Source of the DNA: Chaunax sp. Z400
Lineage: Eukaryota; Chordata; Actinopteri; Lophiiformes; Chaunacidae
Reading direction: 5' to 3'
Length of the DNA: 64,000 nucleotides
Assembly: GCA_037577475.1 (NCBI GenBank)
Contig: CM075192.1
Location: forward strand, 6,707,408-6,771,407
Shown piece after piece: positions 1 through 41,468 of the stretch (position 1 is its first letter; every line of letters starts with the position of its first letter). Position numbers and translations under genes: made by a program. The notes below the pieces were generated by a model, which was not told where the DNA came from, ran no database searches, and worked only from the letters and a program-made list of their open reading frames with translations.

Positions 1-662
1 TTTGTGAGCGGGCGTGTGGCTGGATGGATCGGTGTAATAATAATATGTGAGAGCAGTGGATGGCCGAGGCCTGGGCCTGCCTGCCTACGTGCGCTCCTGT
101 ATTGTGGCCTGGCCTGGGATACACCTCCTTTACATCGGATCAGCAGCGTTAATTACGGTCAGAAGATTACCCCTATTTATAAGAGAGCGGGGCCGCCTGC
201 GCACACATCTGAAGGAGTTTGGAATAATAGATGTGTTTCCCCAGCCGTGTGGTGGGAAGAGGAACGACGCTGGAACAGAGCGAATGGCAAACTTTGACAC
301 TTTTAAAAGATGAACGCACCGGTTCCAGTGTGACAAGCTCAACATCCCGCTGTTCTATCAAGACTTTGAGGCTAAACTTCATCAGGAGGGAGGGGGACGC
401 CACTTCTACCATGACTGATATCTAGGGCTATCGACTTTTTTATTTATTGAGGGGGGTGCGGGTTATTTTCTATTCAGTACTTTTGAATCAGCATTCTCAC
501 CAGTGACACATCTTGAGACTCCTGTGGTCTTTGCTACATTACACATGCTCATGATGTGATAGTTCTGTTCTTAGCCCAAGGTTACTCTGCAAGCAAGAAA
601 ACTACTTTAGAGGAAGTGGGTTAGATTCTTGTTGGCATTATGATTGGAGACTCACCAGGGTG

Positions 663-693
<31 letters not shown>

Positions 694-830
694 ACAACAC
701 ATTCCAAGTAGTTGCTGTTTGATCATTTAAACCCGAAATCTATATGTTTGCTATTCGTTTCATTCGTCCTAGTTTTGCAGTGGTCGTCATTCGCATCACT
801 CTTAGAAGCAGAAGGTTCCTGCATCATTGA
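1..830 (+). promoter_or_regulatory. Upstream region and probable 5' leader of nlk
   Basis: This stretch precedes the nlk start codon. It is moderately GC-rich at 1-300 and has a TATA-like TATTTATAAG at about 174-183 followed by a GC-rich stretch, but I cannot place a transcription start. An in-frame TGA sits directly before the ATG (828-830), so the protein cannot extend upstream in this exon. A (TC)n run lies at 663-687. A pyrimidine-rich TTTTGCAG ending at 780 could be an acceptor for a leader exon, which is unproven. The open frames at 4-425 overlap each other on both strands and resemble no protein I know. Confidence 0.4.
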
Positions 831-29770
<28,940 letters not shown>

Positions 29771-30760
29771 GTGCTGTCGTGTGTCATCATCTTTCACAAC
29801 AGACAAGCTGCTAAACTGGGAACAAGACCTTTGTCGACATCTTCGATCATCTGTGTAGCATTTCACTGGAGAGCAGGACTCACAGGTGTACTGTGTGAGT
29901 GCTGAAATCTGAAACAAATGAAGTAAAAGAAAATCCACTGATAACTCCTGTATTTATGCACTGGTAAATTAAATCCATGTTTGCGTGATTTCTGACAATC
30001 GATTGTAATTGTGTTGGGAGGCTCAAAGATTTTCCAACTGAACGCTCCCTATATTTTAAAAGAGCATGCTCCCGCGCACATTGACATTTTAATTTTAAGT
30101 TATTAAATGCATGTTCCCCCATATCCCATGATTTTCAGTTGCATTTTTTTGCATTTCACTTGGCCATGATTTTTACATCGTAAACACTTCATTTGTCAAA
30201 GCTGAGGTGCCTCATGTATAAAGGATGCATAAACATTAAGATTGGGTTCAATATTACAATGTTTATCCATCAGCACATGTTTTACAATAAGGTTAGGCAT
30301 GTGTCTAGATTAACTAGCTGCATCTTAAGGGTTCAATGTGTTTTAAACTAGGGATGCACCAATACAAGTATCAGGTATCCAACCGATACTAACTTGTACG
30401 TTAATTACTCCGATACCACCGCATCTGGTACCGCTTTATGGCAAGGTAACAATAAGTTCTGTTAGTTGACTAGGTAAAAGAAGTGTCGCTGAAGTGGTAA
30501 ATTAGATGTGGTGGCAGGGCCATGTTTGTTCAGACAAGCACAGTTGAATTCTAATGTGCCACAGCATCATGTTGTAAACTTGATTTTGTGACAGTCAGAA
30601 AGTAAGTAACTCGGTATCAGCAAACACTCAAATGTAAGTACTTGTACTTGGTCTAACAAAAAGTGGTATTGATGCATTCCTATTTTAAACAAACACTTTT
30701 TTTACAATCTGTCTTCTGATGATGCCATAAGACAAAGTTAAAATAAAGAGGACATGCATA
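29771..30760 (+). other. nlk: Probable nlk 3' UTR region
   Basis: No acceptor or coding signal follows the stop. Candidate poly(A) signals are ATTAAA at about 30105 and AATAAA at 30742-30747, the latter beyond the MITE at 30349-30682. The real end cannot be set from sequence. Confidence 0.3.
30349..30682. mobile_element. hAT-type MITE with perfect 8-bp target duplication
   Basis: TAGGGATGCACCAATAC at the left and GTATTGATGCATTCCTA at the right form a 17-bp imperfect TIR. TTTTAAAC flanks both sides (30341-30348 and 30683-30690). The 8-bp duplication fits the hAT superfamily. Length 334 bp, no coding capacity. Confidence 0.85.
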
Positions 30761-31393
30761 CAAGAATGTAAATATTAAGATTTTATTTAGATACATGTGA
30801 AGTTTGACATAGATTCCACATTTATTAAAACAAGTAAACAAATGTATGCTTTGCTATTTTGTGCATGATGTTAGTGATGACTGTACAGTATGCTAACATT
30901 TATACATGAGGCTCCGCAATATTTATAAGTTGAACCTGTCCCATTCTGTAAACCTCTGTCAGTCAGTCACTGTAGATGAGTTACCCATGAAAAGGCCAAG
31001 AATATATTTATTTTTGTGCTATGAGTGCTGAGTGGGTGTTGTCACTGTTGAGTAGATTTGCATACTGTAGTCTTGAATTTCCTGCTTAGGATTTTTTGAG
31101 ATCATTCATTTAAGGTTTAAATGCTCACTTTTACATGTATAGTTATTTTTTGAATAGGACATAATTTAAAAAGGGATCAAACGAAAAGCTAATTTTTGAC
31201 CCTCTTTTAGACCTGGTGTTACTATCTGTCCAGAGTGATCCAATCACAAGCTGTCAACACTTGGCATTATAATGTACCTCCAGATCAGATCTCATTTCCC
31301 CACTGTATAAGCAAAACATTCCAATCACTGGGACAAATGGGCACAATGTTTTTAACATAAAGAAATAAATAACATAATCTTAAAATTAATAAC

Positions 31394-31401
<8 letters not shown>

Positions 31402-31459
<58 letters not shown>
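31402..31459. repeat. (AT)n microsatellite
   Basis: About 58 bp of AT dinucleotide. Confidence 0.98.
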
Positions 31460-31461
<2 letters not shown>

Positions 31462-31599
31462 TTTATAAATATACATTTTCATTAAGTTATGAATTTGAAT
31501 TTTAAGATTACATTACTTATTTCTTGATGTTAAAAACATTGTACCCTTTTTTCTTTCTTTTTTTTTTTTGTAATATATCTCCTAACCAGAGGTTAGACA

Positions 31600-31725
31600 A
31601 AATTGAGGACTTGAGACTTGCTTGACCAACATTGATGAAACTTGACTTTGACTTGGTGTTCATGACTTGAGACTTGACTTAGTCTTGAGACAGATGACTT
31701 GAAAAGACTTTAAGTCAATTACATA
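31600..31725. repeat. Degenerate GACTTG/ACTTGA-rich block 1
   Basis: Many imperfect repeats of ACTTGAGACTTG and TGACTTG. A second block is at 34795-34950. Confidence 0.7.
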
Positions 31726-31809
31726 CACATACAAAGAGAGAGAGAGAGAGAGTGATCGACTGCTGGGTGAATGATTACTGTTTCATATATTTTTAACTCA
31801 CCTATGGTG

Positions 31810-32912
31810 GGAACAGCGTTATACTCAATGGGAGCAATGATGCTGCGCTTTGGACAGAAGGATGGCTAGCAAGTCAGGAGTAAGTTTGGTTGTTGAGATA
31901 GGAAGGGCATGAGATGGCTGATCTTGGTTTGATTTCTGACAGCGTGGGAAGTGTGTAACATTGAGGTCCCGTAGTTGTGTCTCAAAGACACGGAGCTTCA
32001 CACAGAATGCTTTCATGTGTGTGTAAAACTTTGGCACAAGCTGGTCTTTGCCATGTAGGCTCTTGTTCAGTGTGTCAAGATGACCAGTCAGATCAACTAA
32101 AAAAGCCAGGTCTGCCAACCACAGAGGGTCACTCAGTTCATGAAGAAGTCTGTCTTTCTCTTTCAAAAACTGGTGGATTTCTGACCTCAGAGAATAAAAC
32201 CGCTGCAGCACAGAGCCATGACTTAGCCAGTGCACATCAGAATGGTAGAGTAGGCCCCTGTATAGAGCATCGATTCTGGGAGGAAAGCCTGAAATTCTCT
32301 GTGATAGAGCACTGGTGCTCGAATTATTTGTTTTCACCAGTGTTCATCAGATCACCAAGCTGGACTGTCTCGGGGCAGAGTGCTTCTTTGTGGACGATGC
32401 AGTGCATTTTAACAGCCTCACCTCCACTCTTCCTGCACCTTGTTGCACACCATGAAATCCATTCCTTTATGCTAGCCTGTTATTATTGGAACCCCATCCT
32501 TTGTAATTCCACATAGCTTGTCCCATAGAAGTCCCAACTCATTGTAGGCAGTTGACACATCTTCAAAAATGTACTCACCCATTGTTGTGCCCTTTAGACT
32601 CCAGATATTAAGCAGCTCCTCTCTTATGCAAAAGTTATCGTCAACTCCTGCAAAAACAATAACAGCTGTGCGGTGGCTATGGTATCTGTGCTCTCATCAC
32701 CTGCAATCGAGTAACGATCAAAAGCACAAGCTTTGTCTGACACTTGATGTTTTAAAACTAAGAAACTAACAAGTGCAATACCGTCAAGGGCAATCTTCAC
32801 ATGTTCTAATGCCGGCCATACCCCATTCTATTTTTAGACTTTGCCACGGGCCAATTAAAAATGGACCACGGGCCACAGTTGGCCCGCAGGCCGTAGTTTG
32901 GACTCCCCTGAG
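31810..32912 (-). pseudogene. hAT-type (GTF2IRD2/ZBED-like) transposase relic
   Basis: The reverse-strand frame 32337-31825 (170 residues) contains HSDVHWLSHGSVLQRFYSLR, LADLAFLVDLTGHLDTLNKS and GKDQLVPKFYTHMKAFCVKL, typical of the hAT transposase-derived part of GTF2IRD2/ZBED5-like proteins. Further pieces upstream on that strand (32340-32760) carry DESTDT- and TAQLLLF-like segments with stops and shifts. The outer edge at 32880-32912, GGCCGTAGTTTGGACTCCCC, resembles a hAT terminal repeat. Fragmented, so not a working gene; the left terminus was not found. Confidence 0.75.
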
Positions 32913-33646
32913 CTACACAATGTTACCCTCAGAAGCAAAATATTTAGTTGGTGTTCATTGTAGCGTATAATAACACTCCTAATAATAATAAATAGAACAA
33001 TCAATATAATACACCTGTTTTAGAGAGGACCTTTAGTTAGTTAATGAAACCTGAGACAAAGACTTGATCATAATGACCTGGGCTGAATTCAATAAGCAAA
33101 CCATTACAAAACTTGTAGACTCTTGTCTAACGAGTGGGGCATTCTGACATTGTATTATGAGGCATAACAAGGCAACTCAATGGGTAGCGAGACAAAAATG
33201 GTGGAGCGCGATGGTTGTACTCATGTCATGTATGCTATTAAACTAAAACCGGGACTTAAGGTTTACTTGAACACCCCTAAAAAGGGTCTAAAATCGCCAG
33301 TGGCTACCAGACACCCCTATGACATGATCCAGGTTTGAAAAGATGAGGTACCAAGAAAAGGGTTAGGGAAAGATCTTTGGGGGAGTGAATATTACTGTAA
33401 TATTGTGTGGTACTGTGTGAGACTGCTGCTGGACCTCTCTCCAGATGACATCTGCAGCTGAACAACCTCTGTACCATGATGTGCCTGTGCTGGCTTAGGC
33501 CAACATAAATTGGGGTGTTGAATGTTGTCTTTGTCTGGTTTGTTTTCATGGTTTGATATAGCCTAATGTCAGCAATGTTTTAGCTATATATTTTTGTTTT
33601 TTAATTTATTTCTATAAACTTGGTTTCATTATATACACCATCCAGT

Positions 33647-34575
33647 CATAGCCGTACCCACCATTGAGGTGACCGAGGTCCGGACCTCGGTATTTTTTCA
33701 GAGGTGTACATAATAAAAGCCGCATTCGGATCGCCTGCATCATTGTTCATGTGTGTGTTTGTGTGTCGGTGCAGGAAGTGAATTATCTTGCCTTTACTAC
33801 AACTCTTTGTTCAGCACGGTGGTTCTCTGATTAAGTCAACAAACCGGACATGTAGCTGAATCCACCACAATCCATCCACAACACAGGTAAGTGTAGAAGT
33901 GGTTATATTATATTATATTATTATATTGTATTAGTGGTCTGCTGGTAGTTCAGTGAAACTGACCTGATCACATTCAAACAAATGTAGGCCTGATTACAAC
34001 TAAGATTTTTGTTCTTTGGTCATAACAGTGGAACCTATGGGCATTCTTAATATATTATTATTGTCTGACTCTGTGCTATTGTATAACACATCTTATGTTT
34101 ATGTACTGTTTGAGGCACCTTTCTGTAATTCAAATCCAAAATGATGCAAACTCAAACACAAATATGAAATAACTAAAGTGTATAGAATTTCAATTAAATA
34201 TTTCTAATATGCTTTGACAGGAGAGACAAGTGTAGAGTCACAGATGAAGGGAAAGGCAGTGAATATAGAGGGAGAACAAATCATAGGGGATGGATCATTC
34301 ACTGCAACATTTAACCTGATTCTCATGCATTACTGCTTGACAGATAATTGATGTCACTGCCCACTGACATGATTTTAAAGCTATTGTTATCTAATTTTTA
34401 CCTTCCAAATGTCTTAAAATGCAGATTTATCACCACTAAATGTCTTAAAATGCTGATTTTTGACCTCCACATGTCTTGAAATGCAGTCAGGGAATTCAAG
34501 TTTTTTTCCACCGAACCCCCCTAGCAAGCTCAGTTTTTGGACCTCGGTATTTCTAAAATTCTGCGTACGGCCATG
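33647..34575. mobile_element. 0.93-kb non-autonomous DNA element with subterminal palindrome
   Basis: CATAGCCGTAC (left) and GTACGGCCATG (right) are inverted ends. Flanks CATCCAGT and CCTCCAGT match at 7 of 8 bases, suggesting an 8-bp target duplication. A perfect 20-bp palindrome ACCGAGGTCCGGACCTCGGT lies at 33672-33691 and GGACCTCGGTATTT recurs near the right end. The inside has no transposase frame. hAT-like by duplication length only. Confidence 0.7.
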
Positions 34576-34794
34576 CCTCCAGTTATATTTGGCTTTGATG
34601 CAGTGCTATTCTTGTAATTAAGGAAAACAGTGACATATTGTTATATGAGCAGCACCTTAGATAGATGTTTTAGTTAATGGGCCAGGGGGAAATGCAACAG
34701 GTTCTGTTAGCCTAATGTTGAAAATAAACAACTTTAAATGACCACTGTCTTTTAGATTATTTAAATTTGGAAACTGTGGTAGATCATCAGAATT

Positions 34795-34950
34795 TGATTT
34801 GACTTGTGACTTGCCTGACCTGAGCATTGACTCGACTTGCATGAGATAAAGCACTGACTCTACTTAACTTGATTTTCACCACAGTGACTTGGGACTTGAT
34901 TGTGACTTGAAGGTTAAGACTTGAGACTTGCTTGTGACTTGCACATGTAT
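34795..34950. repeat. Degenerate GACTTG-rich block 2
   Basis: Repeats of TGACTTG, GACTTGAGACTTGCTTG and variants, matching block 1 at 31600-31725. Confidence 0.7.
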
Positions 34951-37900
34951 GACCTACTTCCAGCTCCGTTTCTAACTCACAAAACAGAGCGAGTTGTCTT
35001 TGGGAGTCTGAGAACTTTCCCAATGGATGACAAAGAAGTAGCCAACAGTATATTGTTTACTGTTTACTGTATTTGTAAAATATGACATGTTTACCATCAA
35101 TAAAATGTTGTCTCTTTTCTTAGTTTTGTGCAATGGTGAAATGAACTGAAACAATGGGGTCAAACTGCCTCTTAATGTTGGCAGCTAAGACACACTTCAG
35201 ACAGTGTAGACAGGCTGGATACAGTGATGCTGAGAGAGAGCCCAAACATGTCATTTACATGACTGTAAACCAAATAGAGACCAGATAGTTGTGACTAGGT
35301 CACATTAGTGTTCACACTGCTGAAAGATTGTGACTGCAAATTGGTGGTTGAGAGATCAGATCTAAAATGAGTCCTCAATGTGTGTTGGTTGCATTCACAC
35401 CTGTATTTATAGCTGTCCACATGTAATCAGATCACTCAGGACAGATGTTAATGTCAGGTCTGAACGGGGCCTTTTCAGAGACCCTGCTTACAAAGAGGAC
35501 AACAGAAATCATCCAAAGTCATTTCCTGTATTGACTAAGGGAAAAGAGGATCAGGAACTTCTACACTTTCCCCTCTGATAATTCTTCTACTGCTAATGTT
35601 CAGTACTATAACTGAAGAGTTGACATATTTTCTTGTGTTGGCCATCCTTCCTGTTGTTTATGAGAACATTTTTTTCTGAACAGCTGGGTTTTCATGTTGG
35701 TCCATGGTTTTATAACCAGGGGTGCACATAATGATTTTGGTCTGGTTCTCAAATGAGCACCTGAAGATGGTTCTTGGCTCTCACCTTTTGCACTGCATGA
35801 AGCAGACATGTTTTAGGTCACTGTCATCACTTGTACCCACTTGAATTTTAATGGCAGCTAATAACCTCCATATTTTCAACAGTCTCTTGCCTCCATGCAG
35901 ACCATCTCATATTGTGAAACTTCCATTGTATGACAAAGGCAAAGCTATTCTCACCACATATCTTCTTTAATTGTTCTTTTTGCAGCCCCTTTCTCTAAAT
36001 AAAAGCTTAGTAACTTCACAATGGACCGAGTAGCACGGGACAATGCGATCAGCTGATTTAGCACAGTGGGCAATACACAGAATATGCACAAGTGAATTCC
36101 CGATCGCCAGCATCTCACACAATTTGAGAACAACCCTGGGCTTGGGCAAATGGCAGGCAGAGGGTCCACCGGCCCAGGAACACATACCTGTCCCTCAGTG
36201 AGATGAGTGAGATGAAACCCTGGCTTTCAAACAGAATAGGAGATGACGCTCAGGTTGGTTTAATTCATGTTACCCCCAAAACACACCTATCAATAGTCAA
36301 GCGACTAAAAACAACCCCTTTGCTCCCTCCGTCTTAGTTTGCACCCAAATCATGCAGTATTTAACTCATGGCCTTAAATCCATGGATTAAACTTGTTCCA
36401 TTGACTTTAGCTATGAACGCTTTAGTCCATGGACATCATTGTTTGAATAAGGCCCAAAGTCTCCAAACTGATATGTTGAGTACATTCTGCTTGAGACTTG
36501 TTTGTTTTATTGGTTGTAATGCTGTTCCTATAAGTGATGGGGATGATGGCCAACACTATGAAAATCAGTCCCAGAGTGTAAAGAAACCCTTAAACAATAG
36601 AAACTTCTGTTTCTGTGGTGCTTACTGCAGGCAGAGCCAGTCAGCCCTGGAGCCTGCCTTTGTCTAACAGAAGGTCTTATGATTTTCCTACGGACTCTGA
36701 GGGCATATGTCATCATGTTATGAACAATGAATGAGTAGAAAAATTACCACGGTAAAGAGGCAGTTAAATCAGCAATATCATTCTACATGAATATATCACC
36801 ACATACTGTTGACCAATTTTTTTTCTCATACATTGCATTCAAGCAAATCACCATAAGACATAACTAAGTAGCATATGAATGATGTTTGGAAAGATGGCAT
36901 GGTTTCATCAATGGCTTTTCCTGAATTGTTATCCAGTTCAAAAGTGTGTCCTGCTCCTCCAACATGTACTCTCTCCAGAAAAGAGATTTGAAGTACAGTA
37001 AATCATTTCATGTAAAGTATGGTTATGTATATATGCGAAATAGAGAAGAGAATCTACACCAACACCAACGTACAAAACAATACCACTGTATAGAAGTTGT
37101 ATTGGCCTGCACATTTCTAAGGCAGTGAAGTTAATTTTATTTTTAAAATTTGAATACAAATGTATATATTTTCTTGATTTTTACCCTACAACTAGGATCT
37201 GTAGATGACAACAAATCCTATAATAATTGATAGTCCTATTACTGTATTTTGTGTGTACAGCAGAGTTGTAGATGTACTTAAGGAGAAGCCATCCTTGTTA
37301 TTGTTGGTAATGATTTCAAAGCAGCACTGTGTGAATATGTATGTAAAGGATTCACCATGTTGTTCTCTACCTCTTGACCTCAATATATTGGCTTTTTCCC
37401 CCATGTAGTTCTGATTTCCTGTGGGGATGAATTGAAAACTCTTGAATGTCTATTCAAGCTTTTATACTGAAAAGATAAAATATACTGCCTCTCCCTCCAT
37501 CCCCCCCGCAGACTTTACTTTGCACTATCAAAGTGTGAAGCATTCACCTGAAAGCATCAGATGTTTGTATACCAATAGCCAAGGGTTACCTGACTGTTTG
37601 TCAATTTTCACTCTTTGACAGGAGAGAGAGAGTCACTGCTTAGACCACAGGGTCTGTGTTCAAAGCTCATAGAGTTGATTTGATACAGAGTTCATTTAAA
37701 GTTTCACATAATTAAATACTTCTTTTCAGGCTGCACTATATATGGCTGGGGTTTAATAGCATTTAATAAAATAATCCAATTATTAAATCCAAATTCCCTC
37801 TGGTACCTTTCTGAATTGAGTTTAGATTTACAGTAACATGTTTTATAAATAACTGAAACATAGATTCAGTTCTGACCGGTAACCATGTCTTTGTGTAAAA

Positions 37901-39373
37901 CATTTATATGTGAAATGGCACACTAATATACACTTTTTTTTAAAAGATAAAAAAACACAACCTCATTGTTTTTGCCTCAATATTTCCGACAACCATGATC
38001 ACAAAAAGCCTAACTACTGTAAAACACAATATGATTTGCCTAATGCTTTTTTGACATATTCAATTGAATACAGTACAAACACAATATAATGTTCAACCTG
38101 ATGATCTTTGTTTATTAATATATACATATATTGTATATGATCATTGGCTAACCCTTTTTGACCAATACTCAGTTAAAAAGATTATATATTGAATGTTTGA
38201 CCCCATCAAAGTAATGGATTTTTAAGATATATGTTTATTCTGAATTTGATGTCAGCATATTTCTAAAAGGTTTGGACAGGGACAGCAAAAGACTGGAAAA
38301 ATTGTGGAGTGCTTAAAAAAACAAAAAACTGTGTGCCTTCATAGTAAAACAGTGCAGGCCAGACTACAGAGCTTTGAAATATGTTTCAGGCATCATACCC
38401 AGAGCATATCTTTACAAAACACAAAGCTCATCCAACTGAATTATGTCTTACAGTGTCCCAGCTTTTTGTCGACATCGTAGTGTGACTGTATTTTTAAATG
38501 AAGTAATCCACCCCAGCCTGTCATGAAAAACGTCTGCCCTGTGGAGCAGTGAATTATTTATCACATTATCACTTACCCATTCTACAAGTACTATTATGAA
38601 TGGCTGAGATGGGAAAGAGACATGCTGTGGATGTCTTTTGAGCACTGAATGGGAATTTTCTCAGGAATGAACAACTAGCAGTGGTACAAGCTGTCACTCT
38701 CTCTCCCCATCACCTGAAAGAACTTTTTGTGTAGATATACAGTAATAGTTTCCTATGTTTTATTTTGTGTTGGAATTAAGTACTTGAATCAAACTCATTT
38801 TGGAAAATTGTAAAGTCCAGTAATAACTGACAAATCCATGTGAGAGACTAACCATTACTCAACAACTACTGAACTATTTGAATTATTATTTGCTGTCTAG
38901 ACAATGTTTCTATATTTGATGTTTTAATCAGATGCATTGTAGTTTGAATAAAACTTACAGTATATACAGTATAGATGTATCTATTAATCTCTGCATTCAA
39001 ACACTGCAAATCAAATTTAACAACTAGGTATCCAGTTGATAATTGGATACCTAGCCCTTAACTTAATCTGGATAGTGTGAGGTGTACACGAAAGGTTCCA
39101 TCTCGAAGGTAATGGTGAAAAACATTAAATATGACATTTAAAACCCTTGTTGTCTATAATTCTCTCCCAGAACCCCAAAACTGAAGACTACCACACACAA
39201 AACAAGACCACACTGAAGGCAAAGTTTGTTTAATAATTTAACATCTCCAGAACACAAATAAATAAATAGATAAATAAAGGGCAAGAGCTGTATACGGCGA
39301 ATCACCGTACAGCGTAGAGAAAAGTATGTTCCGTTTATTTATTTAATAATGTGACTACTACGCACAGCATCAC
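34951..39373. other. Gene-free interval, few recognisable repeats
   Basis: At 35395-35480 a fragment is inverted relative to 31205-31270. At about 38160-38330 a stretch resembles a Tc1-like end (TTTATTCTGAATTTGATGTC, shared in part with 26735-26760). A perfect 11-bp-arm hairpin is at 39024-39054. Otherwise I see no gene or RNA. Confidence 0.6.
38160..38330. repeat. Possible Tc1-like transposon end fragment
   Basis: TTTATTCTGAATTTGATGTC and the following TTTGGACAGGGAC resemble 26735-26780 (TTCATTCTGAATTTAATGTC, GGGACATGGGC). Weak, decayed. Confidence 0.35.
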
Positions 39374-41468
39374 CTTTTATCCAATGGAGGGACACCCTAA
39401 AGAGCACTATCATGTTTTATCCACTGGAAGGGAACCCTAGATGAAACGTAACATGCTTTATCCACTGGAAGGGAACCCTAGATGAAACGTAACATGCTTT
39501 ATCCACTGGAAGGGAACCCTAGATGAAACGTAACATGCTTTATCCACTGGAAGGGAACCCTAGATGAAACGTAACATGTTTTATCCACTGGAAGGGAACC
39601 CTAGATGAAACGTAACATGCTTTATCCACTGGAAGGGAACCCTAGATGAAACGTAACATGCTTTATCCACTGGAAGGGAACCCTAGATGAAACGTAACAT
39701 GTTTTATCCACTGGAAGGGAACCCTAGATGAAACGTAACATGTTTTATCCACTGGAAGGGAACCCTAGAAGGGAATCCTAGATGAAACTTATCATGTTTT
39801 ATCCACTGGAAGGGAACCCTAGATGAAACGTAACATGTTTTATCCACTGGAAGGGAACCCTAGATGAAACGTAACATGTTTTATCCACTGGAAGGGAACC
39901 CTAGATGAAACGTATCATGTTTTATCCACTGGAAGGGAACCCTAGATGAAACGTAACATGTTTTATCCACTGGAAGGGAACCCTAGATGAAACGTAACAT
40001 GTTTTATCCACTGGAAGGGAACCCTAGATGAAATGTATCATGTTTTATCCACTGGAAGGGAACCCTAGATGAAACGTAACATGTTTTATCCACTGGAAGG
40101 GAACCCTAGATGAAATGTATCATGTTTTATCCACTGGAAGGGAACCCTAGATGAAACGTAACATGTTTTATCCACTGGAAGGGAACCCTAGATTAAACAT
40201 TACATGTTTTATTCACTGAAAGGGAACCCTAGATGAAACAAAACACGTTTTATGCACTGGAAGGGAACCCTAGATGAAACGTAACATGTTTTATCCACTG
40301 GAAGGGAACCCTAGATGAAATGTATCATGTTTTATCCACTGGAAGGGAACCCTAGATGAAACATAACATGTTTTATCCACTGGAAGGGAACCCTAGATGA
40401 AACATTACATGTTTTATTCACTGAAAGGGAACCCTAGATGAAACAAAACATGTTTTATGCACTGGAAGGGAACCCTAGATGAAACGTATCATGTTTAATC
40501 CACTGGAAGGGAACCCTAGATGAAACGTAACATGTTTTATGCACTGGAAGGGAACCCTAGATGAAACATATCATGTTTTACCCACTGGAAGGGAACCCTA
40601 GTTGAAACATTTCATGTTTTATCCACTGGAAGGGAACCCTAGATGAAACGTAACATGTTTTATCCACTGGAAGGGAACCCTAGATGAAACGTATCATGTT
40701 TTATCCACTGGAAGGGAACCCTAGATGAAACGTAACATGTTTTATCCACTGGAAGGGAACCCTAGATGAAACGTAACATGTTTTATCCACTGGAAGCGAA
40801 CCCTAGATGAAACGTAACATGTTTTATCCACTGGAAGGGAACCCTAGATGAAACGTAACATGTTTTATCCACTGGAAGGGAACCCTAGATGAAACGTAAC
40901 ATGTTTTATCCACTGGAAGGGAACCCTAGATGAAACGTAACATGTTTTATCCACTGGGAGCGAACCCTAGATGAAACGTATCATGTTTTATCCACTGGAA
41001 GGGAACCCTAGATGAAACATATCATGTTTAATCCACTGGAAGGGAACCCTAGATGAAACGTAACATGTTTTATCCACTGGAAGGGAACCCTAGATGAAAC
41101 GTAACATGTTTTATCCACTGGAAGGGAACCCTAGATGAAACGTAACATGTTTTATCCACTGGAAGGGAACCCTAGATGAAACGTATCATGTTTAATCCAC
41201 TGGAAGGGAACCCTAGATGAAACATTTCATGTTTTATCCACTGGAAGCGAACCCTAGATGAAACGTAACATGTTTTATCCACTGGAAGGGAACCCTAGAT
41301 GAAACGTAACATGTTTTATCCACTGGAAGGGAACCCTAGATGAAACGTAACATGTTTTATCCACTGGAAGGGAACCCTAGATGAAACGTAACATGTTTTA
41401 TCCACTGGGAGCGAACCCTAGATGAAACGTATCATGTTTTATCCACTGGAAGGGAACCCTAGACGAAA
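39374..41468. repeat. 41-bp minisatellite, about 51 tandem copies
   Basis: The unit is TTTATCCACTGGAAGGGAAC followed by CCTAGATGAAACGTAACATG and one base. The period of 41 bp was measured from successive CCACTGGAAG words. The core CCACTGGAAGGGAACCCTAG is nearly invariant, while the GTAACATGT segment alternates with GTATCATGT, ATTACATGT and ATATCATGT. Clustered variants imply unequal exchange. Units carry stops in all frames, so no protein. Confidence 0.98.

Larger units (their letters stand above)
30761..31800. other. Gene-free interval with low-complexity sequence
   Basis: It contains a repeat fragment at about 31205-31270 related, inverted, to 35395-35480, an (AT)n run at 31402-31459, a GACTTGA-rich block at 31600-31725 and a GA run at 31736-31752. 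No gene is seen. Confidence 0.7.

Noticed and set aside
32340..32912. Idea that the hAT relic is an intact ZBED/GTF2IRD2 host gene
   Set aside because: Several stops and shifts upstream of the 170-codon frame, and transposon-like outer sequence, indicate a dead element.
39374..41468. Regular array considered as CRISPR or coding tandem repeat
   Set aside because: There are no unique spacers, the unit repeats fully every 41 bp, and stops occur in all frames. It is a eukaryotic minisatellite.
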